A DNA stretch of 44,428 nt from a virus: positions 1 to 44,428 of IMG/VR virus record IMGVR_UViG_3300042923_000423; one strand, 5' to 3'. The notes under the pieces are model-generated. The model did no database searches, was not told the DNA's origin, and saw nothing but the letters and a program-made list of their open reading frames with translations. Numbering within the stretch: the stretch's first letter is position 1; each line of letters opens with the position of its first letter. Position numbers and translations under genes: made by a program. Shown in pieces: positions 38,318-44,428 of the stretch.

Positions 38318-38962
38318 TTGAATGCTCTAGATTTATATTGCTGTGGTGGCGGTGTGTCAGTAGGTTTGCATCAAGCTGGATTTAAAGTAACTGGCGTTGA
38401 CATAGAAGTACAAAAAAACTATCCATTCGACTTTATACAAGCTAATGTACTGGATTTATCAATAGATTTCCTTAAAACATTCGACTTCATATGGGCATCT
38501 CCACCATGCCAGAAGTACACAATGGCAGGAACTCAATGGAGGCTGGAAGGTAAGGAATACCCGGACTTAATCGAGCCCACCAGAGAAATGCTCCAACTAA
38601 GCGGAAAGCCATACGTCATTGAAAATGTACCTGGATCCCCATTAATCAATCCTGTGCTATTGTGTGGAACAATGTTCGATTTGAGGACTTATAGGCACAG
38701 GTTGTTCGAAACCAACTTTCCAGTAATCCAACCGATACACATGGGTCATGTACATAAAAATGCCAAGATGGGACGTCCGCCAAAGGACGATGAGTTCTTG
38801 CAAATAGTCGGTCATTTCAGTGGTGTGCCATTAGCTCGGGAAATAATGGGTCTACCAAATTTGAATCAATATGAGCTTGCCCAAGCAATTCCACCGGCTT
38901 ATTCAAAATACCTTGCTGAGCAGTATTTAGAAAATAAACACCTGTTTGAGAGAGGTGCTTGA
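38318..38962 (+). CDS. DNA (cytosine-5) methyltransferase
   Basis: 214 residues, short for the family. Motif I LYCCGGGVSVGLHQAG with VTGVDIE, motif IV WASPPCQ with catalytic Cys64, motif VI ENV (IENVPG near 101) and YRHRLFETN, then a C-terminal helix. The target domain seems small. It may protect phage DNA from host restriction. TTG start with GAAGGAGG upstream. Beside a PAPS-reductase-like gene, so a modification cluster is possible. Confidence 0.8.
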   Translation: MNALDLYCCGGGVSVGLHQAGFKVTGVDIEVQKNYPFDFIQANVLDLSIDFLKTFDFIWASPPCQKYTMAGTQWRLEGKEYPDLIEPTREMLQLSGKPYVIENVPGSPLINPVLLCGTMFDLRTYRHRLFETNFPVIQPIHMGHVHKNAKMGRPPKDDEFLQIVGHFSGVPLAREIMGLPNLNQYELAQAIPPAYSKYLAEQYLENKHLFERGA

Positions 38963-39165
38963 CACTGGACAAGAACTGGATGCATGGAACGATGACCGTA
39001 AATACGCTTTCTCCAGGAACGATAATTCGGATAACAATAGAGGACGCGGTCACGAAAGACCCGTTTTGTGTAATCGAGATGCAACCGGAAGAATTCGCAC
39101 TAGCAATCACAAAAAATGGAGCTCAACGCGGTAAGTATCTCAACATCTACAAAAAGAATTCATAG
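38959..39165 (+). CDS. small protein coupled to the methylase, unknown
   Basis: 68 residues, beta-rich (TIIRITIEDAVTKDPFCVIE). TTG start overlaps the methylase stop with GAGAGAGGTG upstream. Followed directly by element copy 6. Confidence 0.5.
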   Translation: MTLDKNWMHGTMTVNTLSPGTIIRITIEDAVTKDPFCVIEMQPEEFALAITKNGAQRGKYLNIYKKNS

Positions 39166-39216
39166 GCCGAAGGCCTTCGCTCGACCGCAATACCTAGCGT
39201 CAGCGGAGGCCGATCC
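39165..39216 (-). repeat. conserved intergenic structured element, copy 6
   Basis: On plus: GGCCGAAGGCC (39165-39175), CGACCG (39182), a variable middle and GGAGGCCGAT (39205-39214). The minus reading gives TCGGCCTCC ... GCGGTCG and an AGGCC-TTC-GGCCT hairpin. It begins at the last base of the upstream stop codon. Confidence 0.6.
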
Positions 39217-39252
39217 AAGGGGTACCTATCAAATCAAAGAGGAGTAACCCAA

Positions 39253-39798
39253 ATGAATAAGCACCTGATTAAAGAAGCCAAAGCCGGAGCCGCAGCGCTT
39301 CGGTGGGACGGAAAATATTCCGAAGCTGATGCCATAGACAGTTTGGCCGATGAAGTGAAACATTACGAATCCAAACGGCAAGAACGGTCCACGCTCAAGA
39401 AAGGCGATACAGTCGTCATGCACACCTGCATGGAAGCCAACAACCCGAAGTACCTCGGAAGAATATGGACCTGCAAAACGGACGCTTATCGCAACAAGGG
39501 ATATGACTACGACGTGATATTTCTGGAGGGGTTCAGCGGCTCGTTTGCGGCGGAATTCTTGCAAAAGGTGAACGTGTCGGACGATACCGAAATCCAGCAT
39601 CTAAGGGAAGAGAACGCAGCACAGGCCGAAGAGATCAAAAAATTACAGACGTATATGTACAGGGTTTTATCTTTCTACGGAACGGGACTTTCCGTATTGA
39701 ACTGGCATGACAACGGAGACTCCGAACCATGGGATAGCTTCTTCGACGACAACATGGATGCAGAAGATATTGAACGGTTACGGAAGTTGGAGGGGTAG
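39253..39798 (+). CDS. hypothetical early protein with coiled coil
   Basis: 181 residues. A helical N-terminus, a beta middle (GDTVVMHTCMEANNP, RIWTCKTDAYRNKGYDYDVI) and a coiled coil (EIQHLREENAAQAEEIKKLQ). Not recognised. AAAGAGGAG lies upstream of the ATG. Confidence 0.55.
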   Translation: MNKHLIKEAKAGAAALRWDGKYSEADAIDSLADEVKHYESKRQERSTLKKGDTVVMHTCMEANNPKYLGRIWTCKTDAYRNKGYDYDVIFLEGFSGSFAAEFLQKVNVSDDTEIQHLREENAAQAEEIKKLQTYMYRVLSFYGTGLSVLNWHDNGDSEPWDSFFDDNMDAEDIERLRKLEG

Positions 39799-39803
39799 AG
39801 GAT

Positions 39804-39869
39804 ATGAGGGATACAAGGATAGCTATTAAGGCTCTACAAGGGGAGGATACCCATGGAACCAGTAAATAG
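39804..39869 (+). CDS. 21-residue possible leader peptide
   Basis: MRDTRIAIKALQGEDTHGTS plus K, behind GAGGGGTAGAGG. It overlaps the next gene's start in another frame and could act as a translational leader. Weak evidence. Confidence 0.3.
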   Translation: MRDTRIAIKALQGEDTHGTSK

Positions 39870-40107
39870 ACGATACAATCCGGGCGTCAAAGTTAGACTG
39901 ATAGAGGGAATTCGCTTGGAAGATGGCGGTATGAGCGAAACGCTGCCAGAAGGTACGGAAGGAATCATATTTTCGGTGGAAAAAAATTGTCACGGTGAAT
40001 GGTGCAACATTGAGTTTCCGTACATCGATGTCGATATCCCTTTATCGGAAATGGATGAAACGGTGGAAATCATCGAGGAAGGTGAAATAGATGGAACCAG
40101 TAAGTAA
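39853..40107 (+). CDS. small beta-rich early protein
   Basis: 84 residues, acidic (YIDVDIPLSEMDETVEIIEE). GGGGAGGAT lies upstream. It overlaps the next gene by 17 bases, and both starts begin MEPV. Family unknown. Confidence 0.5.
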   Translation: MEPVNRRYNPGVKVRLIEGIRLEDGGMSETLPEGTEGIIFSVEKNCHGEWCNIEFPYIDVDIPLSEMDETVEIIEEGEIDGTSK

Positions 40108-40477
40108 TGCTGATAAGTTGGACCTGAATAAAATCGAAGAATCTATACAGCAAAGGCTTGTTGATTACCCTTTTCTGAAAGCCGAACTTAAATCAGTAAC
40201 GGAATTAGGATTGAAGTATCAGGAAGAGAACCGGAAACTGCGGGAAGAAATAGACCGCGAAAAATCGGAATGGCTTGAAGTTATGCGCCGTGAACAATCC
40301 GAACGTCGAGAATTGCTTCAAGCGATCCAATCCATACAGCAGGAAAGGGATAAGCTCGTTGCAGGGCTGCAAGTCATGATCTGCTCCAAGGATAAGTGGT
40401 ATGTCAACATGACCTCAATGCAAGATTATGCCGCCAAACTGTTGGAGGATATCGGAGTAGGGGAGGAAAGGACATGA
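40091..40477 (+). CDS. coiled-coil early protein
   Basis: 128 residues with long helices (YQEENRKLREEIDREKSEWL, LLQAIQSIQQERDKLVAGLQ). GGAAGGTG upstream. Function unknown. Confidence 0.55.
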   Translation: MEPVSNADKLDLNKIEESIQQRLVDYPFLKAELKSVTELGLKYQEENRKLREEIDREKSEWLEVMRREQSERRELLQAIQSIQQERDKLVAGLQVMICSKDKWYVNMTSMQDYAAKLLEDIGVGEERT

Positions 40478-40758
40478 ATGGAACCAATTTGACGGAAGAA
40501 AAATATTTTTACATCGGTGTAACAGCAGACAAACTCCAAGAAGCGAGACAGATTATTAACGAAGCGCCATCCACATCCCTAAGAACCTTCACCAAGGATT
40601 ACATGGGAGACTTGGAACAGAATATTCGTTCCCTCCAACAACAAGTAAGGACACTAACGCAACTGATTTCAAACACAGGTGATATGCGGTTAATTGTTCA
40701 GATGGAATTAGCCCTACAGTCTATAAAGGAATCCCCGAGGGAGGAGCAGACCCCATGA
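40474..40758 (+). CDS. small helical early protein
   Basis: 94 residues, mostly helix (LEQNIRSLQQQVRTLTQLIS). Start ATG at 40474 has GGGGAGG upstream and overlaps the previous stop; an ORF extension upstream is a shadow. Confidence 0.55.
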   Translation: MNGTNLTEEKYFYIGVTADKLQEARQIINEAPSTSLRTFTKDYMGDLEQNIRSLQQQVRTLTQLISNTGDMRLIVQMELALQSIKESPREEQTP

Positions 40759-41114
40759 ATAACCGGTGGAGACAAGTTGCAAAGTTCATCGAAGATAAGC
40801 ATGACCGGTGGGAATATGAGGGCGATAACGCATATAAGCCGCCTACATGCCAGTGTTGCGGCAGTAGATTGATAACGGCTAGTTGGTACGATGTCGGTTG
40901 CGTAGAGACGCTGGAGCGCTGTCAATGCGGGTACGAAGAGCATTGGGCATATGGTCAAACGGATTTGAAGGTAGGCAACTGGAGCGAGACGTATCAGTAC
41001 AATACTCCAGAAGATCAGATCATGAAAATACGCAATGAATTTGATCGGCAAATTAGCAAGTTCAGAGCGAAACAGAAGAGATACAACCAATCGTTAAGGC
41101 CCAATAGGGGATAA
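40755..41114 (+). CDS. zinc-ribbon protein
   Basis: 119 residues with CQCCG near 32-36 and CQCG near 56-59, followed by a basic helix (NEFDRQISKFRAKQKRYNQS). Start ATGA overlaps the previous stop. Nucleic-acid binding is plausible. Confidence 0.55.
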   Translation: MNNRWRQVAKFIEDKHDRWEYEGDNAYKPPTCQCCGSRLITASWYDVGCVETLERCQCGYEEHWAYGQTDLKVGNWSETYQYNTPEDQIMKIRNEFDRQISKFRAKQKRYNQSLRPNRG

Positions 41115-41129
41115 AGGAGAAGAGGATCT

Positions 41130-41357
41130 ATGGTTGCGCCAATCGTGTGGCAGTTGCCCGTTAAGCAAAGCAATAAGACGGACCGTGATTGGATTCATCC
41201 ACGGACAAATTTTCACGCATTTCAAAGCAATAAAAGCATATGTGGGAAGTATTTCCAAGACACGGACTTTTTTGAAACGAATATGCCCGAAGGAACCGAC
41301 CAGAAGCGTATGTGTAAAGTGTGCTTCAAGAAACGGGATAGAGGAGTAGAAGGGTAA
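41130..41357 (+). CDS. zinc-binding microprotein
   Basis: 75 residues. CGKYF and CKVCFKKRD suggest one metal site together with an upstream HAFQ. GGAGAAGAGG before the ATG. Unknown role. Confidence 0.5.
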   Translation: MVAPIVWQLPVKQSNKTDRDWIHPRTNFHAFQSNKSICGKYFQDTDFFETNMPEGTDQKRMCKVCFKKRDRGVEG

Positions 41358-41376
41358 CGTACCTATAACCCCCTTT

Positions 41377-41417
41377 ATCGGCCCCCGCAAGCTGGGATTA
41401 TTCGGTCGGAATCGAAG
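41377..41417 (+). repeat. conserved intergenic structured element, copy 7
   Basis: ATCGGCCCCCG, CCC/GGG hairpin, GGGATTATTCGGTCG, then GAATCGAAGAAAAA. It lies just before the gene at 41441 and almost matches copy 2. Confidence 0.65.
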
Positions 41418-41440
41418 AAAAACAAAAGGAGCGAATACGA

Positions 41441-41626
41441 ATGGCAAAAGTACGCTTGACTGTAACCTACACTTACGAATACGAGATCGTTCCAGAATAC
41501 TACGATAACTGCGACACCGACGAACAACGCATGAACCAGGACATCGAATCGTATAGGAACGAACCGACGATGCTCGATATGATGGACGCGAAAACGTTTG
41601 ATATTAAAGGCGAACTGATGAAATAG
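41441..41626 (+). CDS. small acidic early protein
   Basis: 61 residues, beta then helix, rich in Asp, Glu and Tyr (TYTYEYEIVPEYYDNCDTDE). AAAGGAG upstream. Element copy 8 starts at its stop codon. Confidence 0.5.
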   Translation: MAKVRLTVTYTYEYEIVPEYYDNCDTDEQRMNQDIESYRNEPTMLDMMDAKTFDIKGELMK

Positions 41627-41677
41627 GCCGAAGGCGATCGATCGACAGAATAGGCTTAACGTAGTGGAGGCCGATGG
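41626..41677 (-). repeat. conserved intergenic structured element, copy 8
   Basis: On plus: GGCCGAAGGC, CGACAGAATA (41643), GGAGGCCGAT (41666-41675). The minus reading gives TCGGCCTCC ... TTCTGTCG and a GCC-TTC-GGC hairpin. The most divergent copy. Confidence 0.55.
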
Positions 41678-41742
41678 AGTTCCTTGAAAATTGAATAGCG
41701 CGGTAGCATACTGTATATTTTTAACAAGAGGAGGGATGGAGT

Positions 41743-41934
41743 ATGTCTCACATTAACAACTGGTATTTTAATTCCACGGAACCATTGCCCAAAAACATCG
41801 TTAAGCCTGAGTGGGCTGGTAAAGAGGTTTATGTATTCCGTCGAGAACACCCTGATCACGGAGTAATGTGGATCAATGTAATCGCCTCAGATGGAAAAGA
41901 AGCACGAAAAATTATTTCGGATATAACAAAATAA
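41743..41934 (+). CDS. small early protein
   Basis: 63 residues, alpha/beta (WAGKEVYVFRREHPDHGVMW). GAGGAGGG before the ATG. Unknown family. Confidence 0.5.
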   Translation: MSHINNWYFNSTEPLPKNIVKPEWAGKEVYVFRREHPDHGVMWINVIASDGKEARKIISDITK

Positions 41935-41935
41935 C

Positions 41936-41979
41936 AAAATGCCGCGCTGTTCAAAACAGTATGCGGCATTTTTATTTTC
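41936..41979 (+). terminator. strong terminator
   Basis: AAAATGCCGC pairs with GCGGCATTTT, with an inner CTGTT/AACAG stem, then TATTTTCC. It ends the transcript with the gene at 41743. Confidence 0.8.
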
Positions 41980-42003
41980 CAAGGCTAGGGAAGGAGTAAC
42001 CCC

Positions 42004-42255
42004 ATGAAACCCAATATAGCGGAGACATTGGACAAGCAGAAATTACTCGATGCTCTGGACGAGGAAATATTTGTTTACGAAACGGCAGATTCAAAGTTTG
42101 ACGAAGGTGTTCTGTATCTCGCCAAAAAGTTGAAGGCAACAATAGCGCTGCATGTATTCGATGCTCAAGGTTCGGGGGAAGTAGAGAGACAGGCCGAAGA
42201 AATCGAGAGACTTCAAGCGCATATCGAAAAAATCGAACGTGCTGGATACGTATGA
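42004..42255 (+). CDS. small helical protein
   Basis: 83 residues, two helices and a coiled-coil end (ERQAEEIERLQAHIEKIERA). AAGGAGTAAC before the ATG. Unknown. Confidence 0.5.
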   Translation: MKPNIAETLDKQKLLDALDEEIFVYETADSKFDEGVLYLAKKLKATIALHVFDAQGSGEVERQAEEIERLQAHIEKIERAGYV

Positions 42256-42278
42256 TTGGCTAGGGAGGCACTAAGGAC

Positions 42279-42518
42279 ATGATCCAATGCGGTACATGTA
42301 CAGCTACCCAAAGCTTTACCCAGACGATCGGCGTATTCGAAATCAAACGATGCGCCCAATGCGGGGGACTGATGGAGGAAAGGAGAGATCGCCATGAACG
42401 AAACCGGGAAAGTCCAGCGTTGGAAACCGACGATACGGGACGCACCATGGTTCCTCTACTGGACGATTCGTTACTTGATCAACCAGGTACGCCGAGGGAA
42501 AGGATAAGGGAGGCTTAA
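42279..42518 (+). CDS. zinc-ribbon microprotein
   Basis: 79 codons. CGTC near 4-7 and CAQCGG near 25-30 form a zinc ribbon in the first 33 residues. The tail overlaps another gene and is Arg/Glu/Asp/Pro-rich, perhaps only carried along. AAGG lies 4 bases before the ATG. Confidence 0.5.
   Translation: MIQCGTCTATQSFTQTIGVFEIKRCAQCGGLMEERRDRHERNRESPALETDDTGRTMVPLLDDSLLDQPGTPRERIREA
42394..42507 (+). CDS. Trp-rich microprotein
   Basis: 37 residues, MNETGKVQRWKPTIRDAPWF then LYWTIRYLINQVRRGKG, amphipathic with four aromatic clusters. AAAGGAGAG lies 8 bases before the ATG. It is nested in the preceding gene in another frame. Confidence 0.45.
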   Translation: MNETGKVQRWKPTIRDAPWFLYWTIRYLINQVRRGKG

Positions 42519-42670
42519 TCCCCTTCCTTCTCCCCTTTGACGAAATCGCGCAGTATTTTGTTAATCATCGAGCTGACGGATCGATCGTCCTTTTCCGCAA
42601 GTTTGGATATGATCTCGTATACGTCAGGATCCAGCGTCAGAGTCGTCCGGACCTTGTTAAATTGTTTCAT
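42515..42670 (-). CDS. ribbon-helix-helix (CopG/Arc-type) regulator
   Basis: 51 residues. The strand KVRTTLTLDPDVYEII and helices ISKLAEKDDRSVSSMINKIL are the RHH fold. Divergent from another RHH-like gene. AGGTGATGAT before the ATG. It probably represses the replication operon and itself. Confidence 0.7.
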   Translation of the reverse strand: MKQFNKVRTTLTLDPDVYEIISKLAEKDDRSVSSMINKILRDFVKGEKEGD

Positions 42671-42788
42671 ACATCATCACCTAGTATACGATTATATCAC
42701 ACCAAATTTTTTTAGCTAAAAACATCATATTGTATATACAAAAGTATGATAGTATATGATACAATGTGATTAAAGGAGGCGGTTTACT
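42671..42788. promoter_or_regulatory. divergent control region of the two RHH genes
   Basis: AT-rich, with repeated GTATA blocks: TAGTATACGAT, TTGTATATACAA, AAGTATGATAGTATATGAT. TTGTAT-17-TATATG and the extended -10 TGATACAAT face the plus gene. The repeats are likely RHH operators. Confidence 0.5.
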
Positions 42789-42938
42789 ATGAAAGAAACT
42801 CAAACGGTACTGATGCGAGTCGACCGCAAGTTTTTGGAGCGAATCGACCAAAAATGGAAATCGGAAAATTTCAAAACGCGCACCGAATACATTATGTTTC
42901 TTGTCCGAAATGACGTTGCCAAAAGCAAAGTGGTTTAG
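42789..42938 (+). CDS. ribbon-helix-helix-like protein
   Basis: 49 residues. TQTVLMRVDRKFLERIDQKW and FKTRTEYIMFLVRNDVAK follow the RHH pattern of a strand and two helices. AAAGGAGG upstream. It is the first gene of the replication operon and may control it with its divergent partner. Confidence 0.6.
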   Translation: MKETQTVLMRVDRKFLERIDQKWKSENFKTRTEYIMFLVRNDVAKSKVV

Positions 42939-42949
42939 GTGGTGGTCAT

Positions 42950-43762
42950 GTGCAGGGCTACATAAAGGACTACCGCAAAGAGGTTGAGTCTGATGTCTGG
43001 ATCATGCCCCCCCTGTACCATCGCACATGGCAATGGTTGAAATATAACGTAAACCACGAGGAAAACGAGATACCCATGAGGGACGGAACGAAGCTCCTGA
43101 TCAAGAGGGGCCAACGCCTCACATCGGTTCGCGACCTCGCAAAATCGATCGGATGGTACGAAGGAACGAAGTGGAAAGAGCCAAATCCAAAGACAGTTTC
43201 CGTCATTTTGGAGTGGATGGAGAAACAAGGCATGATTTCGATAGATCGCGGTCAGGGTAACAGGCAGTACACACTCATAACCCTTATAAATTGGGCTGTA
43301 TACAACCCTAAAACGGATCAGGGTAACAGTACGGTAACACCTCGTACACACCTCGTGGATATAAACAATAATGATAATAATGATTCTATAACTACTACTA
43401 CTGAACCGGAGACGGTAGACGAGGTTCATCAAAAAGTATTTAGGACGATGTTCATGAACGGGTTAATGTCAGATTACGTTCGCGAACTGAAATTAAAAGG
43501 GTACACGGATAGATTTGTAATCGAACTTATGCTGGAAACCGGGGAAAGTGGAAACAACCCAAGTCTTCGACTCATGAAGACCATCGGAGATAGATGGATA
43601 AAGGATGGAATCTATACCCGCATGGAGGCGAAACGAAGAAAAGGATTGCAACTCGTAGTTGGCGGGCATGTAGAGAACAATAGACGTCCCTATCAAAGCC
43701 GACAGGAGAGCCAGACGGAAAAATTGATGAGAGATATTCAGGAGGGAGAACCGCATGAATGA
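42950..43762 (+). CDS. phage replication initiator / replisome organizer
   Basis: 270 residues. An N-terminal winged-helix part (about 60-120: TSVRDLAKSIGWYEGTKWK, PKTVSVILEWMEKQGMISID) is followed by a low-complexity linker (NNNDNNDSITTTTEP) and a DnaD-like helical C-terminus. The order initiator, loader, helicase is that of SPP1 genes 38-39-40. It binds the origin and brings in the helicase. GTG start with TAGGTGGTG upstream. Direct repeats and an AT-rich stretch lie in its middle. Confidence 0.75.
   Translation: MQGYIKDYRKEVESDVWIMPPLYHRTWQWLKYNVNHEENEIPMRDGTKLLIKRGQRLTSVRDLAKSIGWYEGTKWKEPNPKTVSVILEWMEKQGMISIDRGQGNRQYTLITLINWAVYNPKTDQGNSTVTPRTHLVDINNNDNNDSITTTTEPETVDEVHQKVFRTMFMNGLMSDYVRELKLKGYTDRFVIELMLETGESGNNPSLRLMKTIGDRWIKDGIYTRMEAKRRKGLQLVVGGHVENNRRPYQSRQESQTEKLMRDIQEGEPHE
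43253..43400 (+). other. candidate origin repeats inside the initiator gene
   Basis: CAGGGTAACAG occurs at 43253-43263 and 43319-43329, with GGTAACA again at 43333; ACACCTCGT occurs at 43337 and 43348, 11 bp apart. An AT-rich stretch (43361-43400) follows. Origins inside the initiator gene are known in SPP1-type and lambdoid phages. Confidence 0.45.
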
Positions 43763-44123
43763 GATTGAGGTCAAAAAGCTATTCTTGATCATCAACGAGA
43801 CGTATTCGAATTTCTCTATCAGTGACGTGAAAATAACAATATGGGCGGACTTACTGCGAGAGGTGCCATTCGACCGGGCCCAACGGAATCTGCGATCGTA
43901 TGTGATGGACTCGAACAATAAGTTTCCTCCTCATCCGGGGGAACTGGCGAAGTCCCATCTGCAGGAGGCACAAGGCCGATACGTACCCGATGCTGCAGAA
44001 ACAAGAGCGCTGATTGAGGCCCAGAAACAGGATGCCTCGGGTGTGATGATGCTCCCTCAATGTGCAATCGATATGAAAGAGAGGTTGAAGCAGCTTGCAG
44101 GATCCCAACATTACTTCTCATGA
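43755..44123 (+). CDS. helicase loader / inhibitor (G39P-like)
   Basis: 122 residues. EVKKLFLIINETYSNFSISD, WADLLREVPFDRAQRNLRSY and FPPHPGELAKSH match the family of loader and inhibitor of phage G40P helicase. The C-terminal half is flexible. It overlaps both the initiator and helicase genes, as in SPP1. GGAGGG upstream. Confidence 0.75.
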   Translation: MNEIEVKKLFLIINETYSNFSISDVKITIWADLLREVPFDRAQRNLRSYVMDSNNKFPPHPGELAKSHLQEAQGRYVPDAAETRALIEAQKQDASGVMMLPQCAIDMKERLKQLAGSQHYFS

Positions 44124-44428
44124 AATGCCGATGCCGCGGAATATCGAGGCTGAATACGCGGTGCTCGGTGCAATTCTGAAAGAACCGGAAATGATGGACA
44201 TGGCCGATGAAATTTTCAAAGGCGACGAATTCTACCACCCAGGCAACCAAAAGATATTCGCAGCCATGCGAGACGTAAGCGACGAAGGAAATCCGATCGA
44301 TCTCGTCATGGTGGCATCAAAACTGCAGGATAAAGGGCAGCTTGAAATGATTGGCGGGATCGGTCATCTGTCGGAGATTATCCAATCCGTACCGACGGCA
44401 GCAAACTTTAGCCACTATGCCGGCATCG
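44095..44428 (+). CDS. dnaB: DnaB-type replicative helicase, N-terminal part (cut by window end)
   Basis: 111 residues visible. NIEAEYAVLGAILKEPEMMD, DEFYHPGNQKIFAAMRDVSD, DLVMVASKLQDKGQLEMIGG and LSEIIQSVPTAANF are the DnaB N-terminal domain. The ATPase domain is beyond the window. TTG at 44095 with AGAGGTTG upstream is my choice because it keeps the usual coupling with the loader; ATG 44125 is the other option. Confidence 0.88.
   Translation, partial: MQDPNITSHEMPMPRNIEAEYAVLGAILKEPEMMDMADEIFKGDEFYHPGNQKIFAAMRDVSDEGNPIDLVMVASKLQDKGQLEMIGGIGHLSEIIQSVPTAANFSHYAGI

Noticed and set aside
41690-41720. Promoter TTGAAA upstream of 41743
   Set aside because: No -10 at a good distance; CATACTGT there and ACAGTATG in the terminator loop form an inverted repeat, but its meaning is unclear.
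1-44428. tRNA or rRNA genes
   Set aside because: I saw no complete cloverleaf or rRNA-like stretch; GATTCGGTCGAATC at 36918 looks like a T arm but has no other arms.

Overview
The window is phage DNA, most likely part of a temperate short-tailed (podovirus-like) phage or prophage of a Gram-positive Bacillota host. Evidence for the host type: strong AGGAGG ribosome sites, TTG and GTG starts, a YolD-like protein, a TxpA/BsrG-type toxin, a GEMM riboswitch, TTATCCACA DnaA boxes and a copper-amine-oxidase N-terminal-type domain protein of the kind common in Paenibacillaceae. A Paenibacillus, Brevibacillus or Cohnella-like host is an inference. No tape measure, tail tube or baseplate genes are present. 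Terminase, a 715-residue portal, scaffold, coat, adaptor, a gp10-like hub and large ejection-type proteins point to a P22-like virion plan.

Layout. 1-3.8 kb: end of the early region, with a coiled-coil protein, a sigma-region-4-like late regulator and a minus-strand operon with an excisionase-like HTH. 3.8-17.4 kb: packaging, head, neck, tailspike and fibre genes. 17.4-21.5 kb: an accessory island set inside the virion genes. It holds a secreted stalk-domain protein, a solitary type I-C CRISPR-like repeat behind a small coiled-coil gene, a divergent XRE pair with an ORF6N antirepressor, an HNH protein and a type I toxin-antitoxin locus. 21.5-26.9 kb: two internal/ejection proteins. 26.9-28.4 kb: lysis (holin, amidase). 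28.4-31.4 kb: YolD, a large serine integrase, a LytTR regulator and a c-di-GMP riboswitch with no evident target gene. 31.4-33.8 kb: the main lysogeny switch (cI-like and Cro-like XRE proteins, five operators, Rha/KilAC antirepressor). 33.9-44.4 kb: early genes with four phased DnaA boxes, Rad52-like annealing protein, PAPS-reductase-like protein, C5 methylase, many zinc-ribbon microproteins, replication initiator, helicase loader and a DnaB-type helicase cut by the window end.

How it works together. The main switch decides lysis or lysogeny, the integrase inserts the genome, early genes replicate it, the sigma-like factor probably turns on the late genes, and holin plus amidase release particles. 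The island carries a second switch inside the late genes, recalling the immI region of P22.

The most notable signals are (1) the solitary CRISPR-like repeat at 18281-18313, a candidate RNA anti-CRISPR or CreTA-like RNA, and (2) a structured intergenic element present at least eight times, in both orientations, only in the early-region segments (1.6-3.4 kb and 34-41.7 kb). I could not match the second to a known family.
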